DNA of 64,000 nt from Actinomycetota bacterium. Lineage in GTDB: Bacteria > Actinomycetota > Thermoleophilia > Solirubrobacterales > 70-9. The position numbers and the translations under genes were made by a program. The notes under the pieces were generated by a model. The model was not told where the DNA came from, searched no databases, and saw only the letters and a list, made by a program, of their open reading frames with translations. Position 1 is the first letter of the stretch, and the number at the start of each line of letters is the position of its first letter. Below are positions 45,020 to 56,142 of this stretch, piece after piece. Location: assembly GCA_018268695.1 (NCBI GenBank), contig JAFDWD010000008.1:39275-103274 (forward strand), read 5' to 3'.

Positions 45020-46687
45020 ATGTTGTAGAGATGGGCGACTGGGCTGCGTGCTGTCCTGCGACAGCATCGAGTCTCATTCTTCTTCAGCGGGCAAGCTACT
45101 AAGGAGCGTCTAACTCGCTTTGAGCGATACGCCGTCATTCGCGAGAGGAACAACCGGATTAAGTAGGCTAATAGAGAAAAGCGTGAGCTGGAGCGAACCG
45201 AAAAGATGAATTCGATTCCGAAGGATTCCAAACAGCTGACTTGTGAAGGATGCTCAGTTTACCTGCAGTCATCTCGCATGGACAAGTACGGCTATATAGA
45301 CGGCAAGGTGCTTGCAGACAGCATCATCCACAATCAACAGCTTCTAAACGAACCCACAGATAGAACCGACGATACCATAAGAATAATTCGAGAAGTCTAA
45401 CAGTAACTAGGAGTGGAGGTGCTCGATGAAAAGAACGGACCGCTGAAGAACCTGGACAACTTGGAAGTGCTCATGAGAATCGAATAAAAGCAGTAGGAAA
45501 GCAGGAAAGAGCGTCAAGCAATCGTGCCGCCACGCCAACAACGCAAGGAGTTGCTCTGCCGTCGTTGCTTTTACCTGAAGCACCACAACCAGCTGCCGGA
45601 CGAGCACAACCATATCCAGCCCATCATCGACGAAACCGACGAAAAGCAGCTGCTCGAAAGAATCTTCGCGAAGAAGGGAGACACCTACTATTTCTACCTC
45701 ATCGACATCTTTGATGTCTGCGGCACGCTCACTGAAACGGTGCTCGAAAGGCTGTTCCTCAGCAAAATGCAGTTCACGCTGCTCCTCAGCAAGTTCGATA
45801 TGGTTAACCGCAAGTACTTCAACTACGTCGCTATGAAACCGCAAATTCGCCAATACATAGTGGCCACTCTCGACAAACTCAAAGAGCAGGGAACAGTTCC
45901 GAAGGATTATCGATTGGAGGATTACATGCAGTACATCTACTTCATCAGCAGCGACAACAAGGTGGGACTCAACAAGGTAAAAAAATTACTGGAGGGTATG
46001 GCCTGCAAGGTTCAGATGATTGGATATCCCAATACCGGTAAGACCTCTTTGCTTAACGCCATCACTTCCCAGAAGAAGCCAACGTCGACTGTGCCAGGAA
46101 CATCGCTGACCTTCTAAATAGGCAAGTTCAACCGCATCAAGATATTCGACTGCCCTGGCCTCTACAACAGGAGCAGCATGGTCAACCTAATCAACAAGCC
46201 CAACGCCAAAAGTCTGTTGACTTGGAAGCAGCCGCACTTCGCGCCAGGCATCCTCACGAACTCAGTCGTCTTCTATGGAGGCATGATCTAAGCAGAAGGA
46301 GTAAGAGTCATTCTTTTCGGCAACGGAGGCGCCAAAGCTGTTGAGAAGGGAAACTCCGCACGGTGGCTCCTTAAAAACTACGAAGAGTTTTGGAAAGGGT
46401 TGCCGTCTTTGGAGTATCTCAACATAGTCAAGCATGAACTTCGGGTTGAATTCGAAGATGGAAAAGGGCCAGACATAGAAATCGCTGGTTACGGCTTTAT
46501 TGGACTGAGGCTTTGCCGGACTGGCAAGTACGGCGAAGAGCATGTCTTCAAGACAATAGCTTTGTACCTCCCAGCAACAGTAGAGTTTAGGTTGAGAAAT
46601 ACACTTGTTCTGGACTAAGGCTTTCACGACAAATCGGCAATCCAGAAATCATTCCGACTACGGCGCTTGGTTGAACAGACAAAATGA
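45020..46687 (+). CDS. NOA1: Mitochondrial circularly permuted GTPase (NOA1/YqeH family)
   Basis: 555 residues, single exon. The N-terminus MLERWATGLRAVLRQHRV is a plausible mitochondrial presequence. A zinc-finger-like C4 region follows (CEGCSVYL, LLCRRCFYLKHHN). The G motifs come in permuted order: YLIDIFDVCGT and LLSKFDM (G4), FISSDNKVG (G5), then GYPNTGKTSLLNAI (G1), STVPGTSLTF (G2) and DCPGLY (G3), the hallmark of YqeH/NOA1. These GTPases assist assembly of the small mitochondrial ribosomal subunit. The C-terminal ~180 residues form the family's extra domain. With the MnmE gene at 56143 this window holds two mitochondrial translation GTPases. Confidence 0.92.
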
Positions 46688-46715
46688 TCTTGGACTCGTT
46701 GAATAAAGTTATAAT

Positions 46716-47713
46716 ATGATGAACGAGCCGGCGAGCGAATAATTCGATTGGAAGAAAGAACTGGCAGCTTTACGAGCTCGGCAGGCCCAACATCCCGAAC
46801 CGCAGTCAAACGCAGATCCCGCAACGTAGCCTTCTTTCATGGAAGACCTTCGTAAGAGACAGAGATAGCGTGGTGTGCCTGAAATTGTACTCGAAACCCC
46901 GCAACCCGCCCCGCGGAACACACTCGAATTGATAAAGGTATCAACCATTGCAGTGGGTGCATTCGGGTCTGTGTATCGCGTTTACGAGCCGAAGCTAGGA
47001 CTGTGGCTAGCTCAGAAAAGCATCCCCAAAACGACAGTCAGAGAACACAGCGAGCTGGTTATGAGTGAAATAAAGATTCACGCTTGGGCTGTGCATAAAC
47101 ACGTAATTTGCCTGTTTCATTTCTACTCTGACGAACACTTCGTGCACTTGCTGATGGAGCTTGTAGTAGGAGACAACCTGGCTGTTTGTTTACCGAAGCA
47201 TAAACCCACGCTACAACAGATGAAAAGAATCACCAGACAGCTTCTGTCGGCTTTGAACTTCCTACATAGCAACGAAATCGTCCACAGAGATATCAAGCCT
47301 GAAAATGTGTTGGTGCTAGACGACGATTATCAGATGGCAAAGCTCTGTGACTTTGGATTTGCGTACCACCGCCGACGGTCTGGAAACGAGTGCATCGGCA
47401 CTGTGGACTACATGGCCCCATAAATGGTGTCGGGGGAGCACTATGGCGATAAGGTGGATGTGTGGGCACTAGGAATCATCCTCTACTAGATGCTCACAGG
47501 AAGACCCTTACACGACACAACCGACAACGCCCAAAAATACTATTGGCTTAACAACGTAACATTGTGGTAATTCAGTTCAAAGATGAGAACATTGACTATA
47601 CGCGGATAACTGACGCATAGGCAAGAAGCTTCTTAAAGCGCTGTTTGTGCAGAGACCCTTAGAAAAGAAGCACCTGCATCGAGTTGCTTCTGCATTCGTG
47701 GCTTATCAACTGA
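46716..47713 (+). CDS. Ser/Thr protein kinase
   Basis: 325 residues, one 20-nt intron at 47556-47575. A ~65-residue acidic/Gln-rich N-terminus precedes the kinase domain: AVGAFGSVY, LAQKS (VAIK position), IVHRDIKPENVLV, LCDFGFAY, GTVDYMAPEMV, VDVWALGIILYEMLTG and RDPEKRSTCIELLLHSWL. Three of these invariant or near-invariant glutamates (APE at 47421-47423, LYE at 47487-47489, DPE at 47660-47662) are written TAA, TAG and TAG, the clearest internal proof of the Glu reassignment. Family not resolved (CAMK/NEK/Aurora-like order of motifs). Apparently active: Lys, HRD and DFG are present. Confidence 0.92.
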
Positions 47714-47778
47714 AATGAGAGCCTAGTTGTTCTCTTTCAATTGGTGATTACATCGGATCCTGCAGGATAATTAATTTA

Positions 47779-48798
47779 ATGGAACCTCAGAATCCTCAGT
47801 CGGAAAGCCAACTGACGCGGTTGAGCTATCGCTATTTCCCGAGGAGTACCAAAGGGCCTATTCAGGATAGGAGGAGAAGAGCAAGTTCGAAAAGGGTGGG
47901 GTGCGCTACTACTTCTACGGGCAGATTGAACACGACGAGTACGAACTCAGAAAGCTCGCCGAGTTCGACAAGTACCTCGCCAAGGAAAAGTTGAAGCTGC
48001 CTTAGAATCCGTTCTTCACCAGGCAGAAGGTGCTGCTTATCCTCAGCGGGCACGGCTTCAAACCCGAAAAGACTTACGAGGCCATCGTAGAGATGGACCA
48101 GTGGCGCAAACAAAACATCCCACCCAAACTCACTGACAAGGCGTTGAGCATTCTGGTAGCTGTAAAGTAACGCAGAAACAGGGCTTCATGTACGTCTGTG
48201 GAAGGGACTACCGTATGCGACCAATCATAGTCAACAATTTCAAGCTGCTCGACTACAACTTCCTCGAGGAGTATGTCAGGGCGTGCGTCTACCTCAGCGA
48301 ATGGGTTATTAAGAACATGTTCTTACCTGGGCAGATCGAAAATTGGATCATCATATACGATCTTGGGAAGATGGGCATCACGGATATTCCCATCAACGCC
48401 TGTAAGCAGATCATGCAAACGCTGTCAACCAACTACGGCGGCAAGCTCTACAGACTCTTCGCCGTAAATGTTCCCAAGGCTGCCTGGTTCACGTGGAAGC
48501 TGGCTTCGGCAGTGCTCGACGACATCACTGTCGAAAAGATCAGTCTTGACACTGAAATTGATATCCCCAAGCTCTTCGAACTGTGCGACCGCAGCCAGGT
48601 TGAACAGAAATACGGAGGAACCCAGCCCAACCGAACAGAATACTGGTGAGTATGCGGTAATATAGGCCCTGGAAGTTACCAGAGCCCGTTGTGAAGCCCG
48701 AGCTGTACCTCAGCGACCAGGAGTACGTGAAGCGCTACAAAGAAGGCCGTCTCAAGAATAACGTTGTGGATCCCGACGTGGTAGCAGGAAAGATTTGA
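47779..48798 (+). CDS. Sec14-like CRAL-TRIO lipid-transfer protein
   Basis: 319 residues in four exons; three 20-nt introns at 47846-47865, 48156-48175 and 48646-48665. An N-terminal helical bundle (CRAL-TRIO N) is followed by the lipid-binding domain: MYVCGRDYRMRPIIV, EYVRACVYLSEWVI, WIIIYDLGKMGITDIP, YGGKLYRLFAVNVPKAAW and KISLDTEIDIPKLFE, ending in VEQKYGG, the signature close of Sec14 domains. It carries phosphatidylinositol or another hydrophobic ligand between membranes. There may be a functional tie to the PI4-kinase gene at 52262, but they are separate units. Confidence 0.88.
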
Positions 48799-48833
48799 TT
48801 ATAACAACTTGTCAATACGAGTTTACGCAATTA

Positions 48834-49556
48834 ATGGATAGGGTTATTACGTGGGAGGAGTACGCGAAGCACACCAACAACCTAGATTGCTGGTTGCTCA
48901 TCTAGGGCAAGATCTACAACACCACGACGTTCCTGGCTGAGCATCCCGGCGGCGACGAAATCCTTTTGAAGTATTCGGGGCTTGATGCTACCAAACCTTT
49001 TCAGCAGCAGATGCACAGCGCCTACGCGGTCAGCATTAGAGATTCTCGTCTCGAAGGCAAAATCGAAAGCCCTGACATGCCCGAAGGACATGAATAGCGA
49101 GTCCGTCAAATCAAAGCCTAATATCAGGAGAAGAAGCGGCAGAGAGATGAAGAGCGTCGTAAGGAACTGCTCAAACTCACAAGCGAAGTATCTTCAGCGA
49201 AAGGGGCAGGCGGGAAAGGCCCCAGAATATCTGCTGAGGAGGTAGCAAAACATCGCACGAAAGATGATTGTTGGATTATCTTCGAAGGGAAGGTATATGA
49301 CGTCACCAGCTACCTATAAGACCACCCAGGAGGTCCTGACAAGCTGCTAGGAGTCGCTGGTAAGGACGCAACCGCCGACTTCAACAAGGTGGAGCATAGC
49401 GGAAACGCACGCAAGATTCGCGAAAAGTACTACAAAGGTGACTTGGGCGGATATCAACCGCCGAAAGGCGCAGTAAGCAACCAGATTTGGGGGATGCTGG
49501 CACTCACGGTGCTTCTTGTAATCTACTCTGTGTATTTCTTCTCCACGCGGAAATGA
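48834..49556 (+). CDS. Tandem cytochrome b5-domain membrane protein
   Basis: 240 residues, single exon. Two cytochrome b5 haem domains: the first with [22 protein letters not shown] and partner histidine in QMHSAY, the second with [22 protein letters not shown] and VEHSGNARK. The two are joined by a charged helical linker ([18 protein letters not shown]). A C-terminal hydrophobic span ([17 protein letters not shown]) anchors it, as in microsomal cytochrome b5, so it is likely a tail-anchored ER electron carrier. Both EGK (TAG) and LEDHPGG (TAA at 49317-49319) use reassigned codons at Asp/Glu-type positions. The double domain in one tail-anchored protein is uncommon. Confidence 0.92.
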
Positions 49557-49569
49557 TTACCCAACGAAA

Positions 49570-50043
49570 TCATTTAACTCTGCTTTCAATCTTGAGGGTC
49601 TGCTTCTCGCTTTCTATTTCGTTGTTGACCGCCTGAAGCGCCTTCAGAAGTTGCTTCCCCTTTTGCTTTTCCTTTTCCAACTGGGCTGTCAGTAACCGAA
49701 TGGTTTGTTCTTGCTGCTAAATCACGTCTTGGTCTATCGTCGTAGTTAGCATTGACTGGTTGTCTACCAGTTTCTTGTTCCGTCGATGCGCCAATTTCTG
49801 TTTCAGAGAGTTCATGCCGAACACATCTTCCTCCTCTTCTGCTGGCTGATAGCGGCTGCCGTAACCGTTGCGATCCATGCCTCTGCCGTCTTTGGACTTA
49901 CTGCGACTGCTTCGCTTATCCCTCCTGAGATCCTTCCCTTTTGAGCGGCTGCTAGGTGCTTCTATCAAGGCTCCGCTCCTTCCCGAGAGGGCCTTAGACA
50001 ATGGTTTGAACTGCCTGGCGGGCGATGATTTTCTCACAAACAT
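49570..50043 (-). CDS. Small basic coiled-coil protein
   Basis: 157 residues, single exon, start at 50043. The N-terminal half is Ser/Arg/Lys-rich and disordered (RSKGKDLRRDKRSSRSKSK), the C-terminal half a coiled coil (LLTAQLEKEKQKGKQLLKAL). RS-like runs resemble splicing-associated proteins but no domain is present. It converges on the cytochrome b5 gene with 13 bp between stop codons. Confidence 0.65.
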
Positions 50044-50113
50044 GCTAATCGAGCGATTTGAATTATGACTGCGATACAAGAACACTGCCAGCCTGCAGCG
50101 ACGCTATAATCAT

Positions 50114-52230
50114 ATGGAATTTGGTTTCATCGAAGAATACGGGTCCGTCTACAATATCACGGTCAAACATCCTTCCATTGAGATTCCGGCTACTCTTCGC
50201 GCTGTTCCCGCGGTACCCACGCTCTAAGAGTTAGAAGATTAGCATTACAATAGGGTCGCACACAGTCAGTAACAGTCTGGCTCCGGACATAGAAGGATGC
50301 TTTGTGACCTGGAGAGAATCGCTGACAGTCAGCGGAATCACCAAGGGCACCCGGTAGCTCACATTGTAGCTGTTCTTGGAAGATCAGTCGCAATGGGTGT
50401 CAGTAACCACGACAATAAGCTTCGCGACTTAAAGGAAAAGAATTATTGTAGGAGATCAATTTTCGAAGGGCTATCTCGATCTGCGGATACAAACTCTTAA
50501 AAATGAACTGACTAGCATTGAGGCACTCCGAACGCCGCGGGCAACTGGATTGGCCTCCAACATTCAAATTGATCTCACTTAGAGGATCATCAACGAGGTT
50601 GCAGAGGACGATATTGAGGATCTTCCTCTAGAAGGCATCGATTCTTTTCTTCAACAGAACTCATAAATCACTTAAACGCCCGTAACTCAAAACAGTTAAC
50701 CTCTGATTGAAGTGTTTACTCCTAAGGCAATCGAAACCAGCCTCATCAAACTCACTCCCGGCTGTGTTTCTGAGATTGTCCAATCTATTTGTGAGCCAAC
50801 TGCGTTGACTTTGGAGACCCTGCCTCAAATGATTGCACCCGAACTCTGTCCAGTACCATTAAACGACTTTTGTGTTGGCGATGACGAAGTGGTTTTGTTC
50901 GGACTGGAGGAGTTTGAGCAAAACCGGTTCCGATCTCGGACATGCTATCATCCAACGGCTTCAAGCTTTCGTTAGGACTAATCATAACCGCTGAATAGAA
51001 CCACTCTTACCTCTTAATTAGTTCAATCACCTCCGCAAGCAATAAGTCAACCACAAACCTCTTCAGTATAAGAGCAGCATGCCTTCATCGTCGCAGATAA
51101 TGTCGGCGATTGCCTCTTTATTGACACGGTCTCGGAAGACAGTTCTCAGAGCGGATCTCATCAACAGCTAGTGATGAGCACACCTATCACAATAAACGCG
51201 CATCAGCAAACCGAATAATCTTCAGAAATGGTTGTATAGAAGAATAGTTAATAAATAGATTATTCCATGCAGCAGGAGGAAGTTATGGAAGAGCATCCGC
51301 GTCACGAAGTAGAAGCAAAGAGCACGAAGTTCCTTGAGAAGTGGCCTTAAGTCCTCGAATGCTGCTCTGACAGCGACAGATAAATCGAACGACTCGTCCA
51401 TCAGGAACTCTCTAATATTCGATGTCGGGTGGCCATCGCAGAAGCCTGCGCAGATAAACTCACCATCAAGGCTGCAGATCCCAGTGTCAGCAAGATCCCT
51501 CCAGCAGCGGTTCGGCAGGAAGAGAGAGCCAGCCGTAATGTGCAACCAACACCTTTGGCTGCCAGCACCATTATTCCTTAGAAGGAAGATTAAGTAATAG
51601 TTCAGTCTGACAAAAAATAAATAAGGCCGGCGAACATATCAAACGTTGGTTAAGTGGAGCAGTAGAGGTTCGATCCACTAAAGGAATTCGCCAAGTCTCT
51701 CCGTTCTGCTTACGGCGATAGTACCTTTCTTCATCAACGCAGAAATCTATGAAAACAAGAGTGCTACCACTCTTCAGAAATCAGTCCTATGCTACTCAGT
51801 ACCAAAGGCCAATCGCTTTCTGAAAGCACGGGTGCAAGACACCGGTACCACCTACTTCACAGGCAGCTGCTTTCAAAACAGCAAGGCCAAAGGCACATCC
51901 TTCGGCTTCGGAAATCGCAAGGCTTATCCTCTTTGGCTTGAGAGAAACATGAAGGAAAACCCTGCTCCGAACAGCTACCAGGAAGTGCAAGGCTCGAGCC
52001 CACGCCTGCCGAAGGGGTACTCTTTCGGCCTGTCCTACCATTATTACCAGAAGGCATCCATATTCGAAGCGTAACAGCCGAAGAAATCTCCGACGATGCC
52101 TGCAATTAACAAACTAAGGTCAAAGAGCAGGAGGGATATTTACGCGAGTTTGACAAAACAGACGGGCAGCGGTGGCAACTACCATTTCATGAGCGGGTCG
52201 CAGCTGGCGCGGGCAGGCGGCCTACGGTGA
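50114..52230 (+). CDS. Acidic protein ending in a PG/axonemal-type segment
   Basis: 690 residues if the two 22-nt introns at 50213-50234 and 51721-51742 are used. The first is firm: it joins ATLRAVPA to KISITIGSHTVSNSL. Residues ~35-140 are beta-rich (CFVTWRESLTVSGITKG, WVSVTTTISFATERKR). A long acidic, disordered middle follows. After the second intron the C-terminus reads GTTYFTGSCFQNSKAKG, FGFGNRKAYPLWLERNM, PAPNSYQEVQG and SFGLSYHYYQKASIFEA, like ODF3/STPG-type microtubule proteins. The alternative is two genes overlapping at 51749-51752, needing a 17-nt GTG intron. The single-gene model uses the standard GTAC donor and is preferred. Confidence 0.6.
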
Positions 52231-52261
52231 TGGTCGACGTATAATTTTAAGCTAAGTAGAA

Positions 52262-54449
52262 ATGGAGAAGAGAGGTTCTGTGCGGGTTGTGAGCAAGAAG
52301 GCCTACAGTACGGATGGTTCCACGTAGATTGTCTGCAGAAGGTGTTCTGCTGCCGGTTTCTGCACTGCTGCCAAGTAATGACCCGCTGATTCAGGCCAAC
52401 GATGAGTCTCTGCTGACCTCCAAGGATCGCAAAAGTATGTTCATCAAGCTGGCCAAGCGCTACGAAAGGACGCTCAGCCAGCACGAATAAGTCAAACCCT
52501 TCCATATGCTCATGACGCTCTTCATCTAGAACGGAGAACTCTACAGCGAAATGATGGAGAAAGTACGCATTCACTCCAGTTCGCGCCACAGCAGGGAAGA
52601 CCTCGAATTCTACGTGCCGCAACTCTGCACGTACCTGGTCTTCCACGAGGAAATGCACAGTCCCGAACTAATCAACTTGCTGGAACGCGCCTGCAAGCTT
52701 GATTTGCACTTCGCTCATAGATTCTACCTGTACCTCAACAGCCTTGCCGTTATTGGAAGCAGTCACGAAGTGGTCGCTCAGTACCTGGATCGCCTAGTCA
52801 AAATCATGGCGACCAAGTGGAGTGTGCCTCGCTAACCGCCCGTTTGTGCTGACCCTATAGTACAGAGTTATCATTCCCGGCACTTAAAATAGTCCCAGCA
52901 AGCCTTTTCGAAGCTGCAAGATCTTGAGGTCAGGGAGGTATACCGCAGTCTCTACTTCGACTCCCCGAAACTATCAGCTGAAGAAAACAACATATTTGCA
53001 CCGACTCTCGAGTTCTTGAGGGATCTAGTAACCCTCTCGGAGAAGCTGGTGACCCGACCCAATCGCAGAGAATTTCTCGTGAGTGAGCTATCGAAGATAA
53101 ACCAGAAGCTTCCCGCGTTGGTGCATCTTCCGTTGCATAAAAGTACAACGTGAGTAATAAAGATTCCATTAGAGAGAAGACAGTGCTGAACATACTGTAC
53201 GAAGAGTCCAAGATATTCGCGACCAAGGAACGAGCACCATACTCTATTGTTTTGGAGCTCTTCTACGACGCGAGTCAGCACCAGAAAGTACCAGTGCCTC
53301 CTTTGTCCGGGACCACTAAAAAGCTACACAGAGAAGGCGACAACCAGGTAGGCACAGTGCACGAGCTGGAATTGGTAACACCTCGACACAATCACGATGA
53401 AGGCACAACTGAGGCTCTAAAATAACACGAACCCTCTCCGGAAAAGAAACTGAACAAATTTCAACTGCTCAATAAATTCTTCCATCTGCGCAAGAAGAAC
53501 AGAGAGGCTGTACAGCTTGTCGAGTAGAGACACGAAGACGAAAAACAGTCAGAAGAGGCAGAGCCATACATGCCTGAAATATTCCCTGAGTCATTCTCGC
53601 ATAAACTCGCTCGTATCTCCAAGTATTCGCCATACTCGCAGCTGCCTCAGTATGAGCTGATCACCCTCATCGTCAAATCCAACGACAACCTCAAGCAGGA
53701 GCAGTTTGCCATGCAGCTGCTCCAGATGTTCAAAGACATCTTCCAAAATGAAAGCATTCCTTTAGAGCTATACCCCTACTAAATCGTTTCAGTGTCTCAC
53801 AACTCAGGCATCATTGAGTTCATGGACGATTGTCTCACCATAGACGAGCTGAAGCGACGGGATTCGTCCCTGATAGAGGTTGTTAAGGGTCGAGAAAGGT
53901 TGCATCACTTCGTAAGAAGCCTTGCGGCGTATAGTTTGATCACATACTTGCTTCAAGTCAAGGACCGCCACAACGGAAACATCATGATCTGTCGGGATGG
54001 CTCACTCAGACACATTGATTACGGGTTCTTCATCAGTAATTCTCCGGGAAAGGGAGTCGAAATGGAGAAGAAAGTTCCTTTCAAACTGCCAAGCTAATAC
54101 GTCGAAGTGATGGGCGGTTTGGATTCAAAGCATTTCCATGAGTTCCGAAAACTCTTCTACCAAGGCTTCAACGCCCTCCGCAAGCACCAAGATCGGATAC
54201 TGATTCTGGTGAACCTCATGTACAGCAGCCACGGTACGACTATGCCATGCTTCGAGCGTGGATAGCAATGCATCCAGTAGCTCGAGCAGCGGTTCAACCC
54301 GGAATCCATCCACACGGACGCTTAGCTTTCAGTCTTCTGCCAAGGGTACTTCCCGGCCTAACTTTAGCTTAATTAATGCAAGCATAGACAACTGGCGGGC
54401 ACGCTGGTACGACAAGTGGCAATACGTCGCTCAAGGAATTCTGTACTGA
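52262..54449 (+). CDS. PI4KB-like: Phosphatidylinositol 4-kinase, type III beta-like
   Basis: 706 residues; introns at 52317-52338 (22 nt), 53150-53172 (23) and 54346-54367 (22). It phosphorylates PI to PI4P on Golgi/endosomal membranes. A helical (LKU-type) region (VFHEEMHSPELINLL, RFYLYLNSLAVIGSS) precedes the lipid-kinase domain: ATKERAPYSIVLEL, LIVKSNDNLKQEQFAMQLL, SVSHNSGIIEF, LLQVKDRHNGNIMI (catalytic loop) and HIDYGFF (DFG written DYG). FKLPSEYVEVMGG has TAA (54095-54097) at the family's conserved Glu, and the protein ends WYDKWQYVAQGILY, matching the usual YDxFQYxxNGI end. Order and C-terminus favour PI4KB over PI4KA. Confidence 0.92.
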
Positions 54450-54454
54450 GGTAG

Positions 54455-55688
54455 TCACTTGAGAAGCCGACGACTCGCTAATTCTGCATTTAATGTATTA
54501 TTTACTCTGCTCCTGTATTGCCTATATAGAACGCTGCAGCTGGTCCACGAACGAACCGATGGTCTGCTCAATTTTCTTGCGCATCGTCGTAATGTTCTTG
54601 TCTGTGAGCTTGAGGCCGATCTTCCGGAGAGCAATGCGAGCGAGCTCACCGTAATTGCTGTCCGCGAATATCTCCATCAGGACCTGCGACTTATTGAATG
54701 AAAATTGCAGTCTCATGAGAAGGTTTCGCCTGCGTTTAATGAAGACTGTCTAGACTGGCACCTTCTGCACCTTGCTGTCGGGAGTCTCCTTCAGGAAGTG
54801 CTGTGTCAGCTTAACTGAAGTTAGCCGCAAAGATACTTTTGGAGTAACAGTCGGATTCCTTTTCGACCCGGGAGTATATAGAGTTCTTCAGATTGCTGTA
54901 CCAGTCAGTCTCCACTTTCGATCGAATGTGCACATCCATATTCTCCAGCACTTTCTGCAGGTTTTGAATGTTCGTATCGATTTCCTGCTCCTGTGAGGAG
55001 ATCTCCTGCATGCGAGACTTCCGTTCTTACAGGGCTCGGTCCAACAGGCTGCCAGGCTCTACTTCTTCGAAGAGCGGTCGGTTGGCCTCATCCTCTTCAA
55101 TTTCACGTTGCTTATCGCGGCTAATGTAGTTGAGTTCGTATTCGCCTTCATCGTGCTGTTCGTCTTCCTCGCCAATCACGGATGTCGGATGGTAGTAGCT
55201 TTCCAGCATCTGTGATATGTACTTGCTGATGGTCCGCAGCAACTCTCCTGTATTCTCAAAGGACAGGCGCACGAAATCTGCGTTGTACTTCACGGCGAGT
55301 ATCTGCCCTTCCTGATTGGCTAGGTTAACCTTGTCCTTTGTCTCCATCTCCACAATGATTATGAATGTTTCGTCGCTGCCTCTCAGTCCCAGATCCTCCA
55401 ATCTACCTCAACACATCCTTACATCTGCTTCACGTACTCAATCGACTCGAATTGCGAGCTGTTGTAGATCATCAAAAAGCCCACATACTACTGTTCTTCT
55501 ATCTCCCCGTTCGGGATCCTCTCAAACGTGGAGGTAAATTTCTCAGTGGGCTTAGCACCAAGAGTCAATCGCTTGATCAGGGCCGTAATGCTCTCGTTGG
55601 TTTCTGCTTCTAAGTACTTCAGGAGATCCGCCACCTGCAGGCGCTCATCGCTGTATACCCCCACCTTCAGCTCGTATTCCTGAGTCAT
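54455..55688 (-). CDS. Unknown protein with coiled-coil C-terminal half
   Basis: About 390 residues. Introns at 55403-55422 (20 nt) and 54815-54836 (22 nt) are well supported by frame; a third, 54534-54552 (19 nt, GTTCG donor), is tentative and gives the basic C-terminus ending in TGA 54455. The start is ATG 55688, or 55716 if a 28-nt intron is used. The N-terminal half is alpha/beta and acidic (YELKVGVYSDERLQVADLL, ETFIIIVEMETKDKVNLA, FVRLSFENTGELLRTI). The second half is helical (EQEIDTNIQNLQKVLENM, MRLQFSFNKSQVLMEIF). No family recognised. Five bp separate its stop from the PI4-kinase stop. Confidence 0.6.
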
Positions 55689-55732
55689 AGGATCAGTTAT
55701 CTTATACAATAGTCATAGTGGGGTTAGCAGAG

Positions 55733-56131
55733 TCATTTGATAGTCTGCTTCTTGTCTCCGCGGGAGTATACGTGATCGCTGCGTTCCTTCACCCGTTGTT
55801 GGTAGCGACTGCGCAAGTCCTGGCTTTCCTTATTCCATGCTGAAGCTAATTCAAAGCCAGCGTGCCATTCATTCCAAAAGCTGTCGTTTTCCTTGTCATA
55901 GGCTGCAGACCGAGCCTCAATAATGCTTCTGTGCTTCTGGTGGATGCGATCGGCCATGATTTCGTACTTTCGATTCTTCGATCTCTGCAGTTTTTCTATC
56001 TTCTCCCGCTTGAGACTCGGGAGCTGCGTCATCGACTCAACGTGCTGCTTCATTGGACGCGCAGGCTCAACCTATTCAGCGAGGTTCTGCAGGAATGCCA
56101 GTCCCTTCTCCGTAATGGTCAGTTTATTCAT
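55733..56131 (-). CDS. Small charged helical protein
   Basis: 132 residues, single exon, one internal TAG. Highly charged and helical throughout (LKREKIEKLQRSKNRKYEIM, ERSDHVYSRGDKKQ). No domain. Its ATG lies 11 bp after the stop of the MnmE gene on the same strand and 16-44 bp before the next minus-strand start, so three genes run head to tail with almost no spacer. A mitochondrial link is possible only by position. Confidence 0.65.
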
Positions 56132-56142
56132 CGATCAATTAA

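Noticed and set aside
51749..51765. Separate gene starting at ATG 51749 with a 17-nt GTG intron
   Set aside because: The donor and length are atypical; a GTAC...GCAG 22-nt intron at 51721-51742 joins the region to the upstream gene in frame. Kept as an alternative only.
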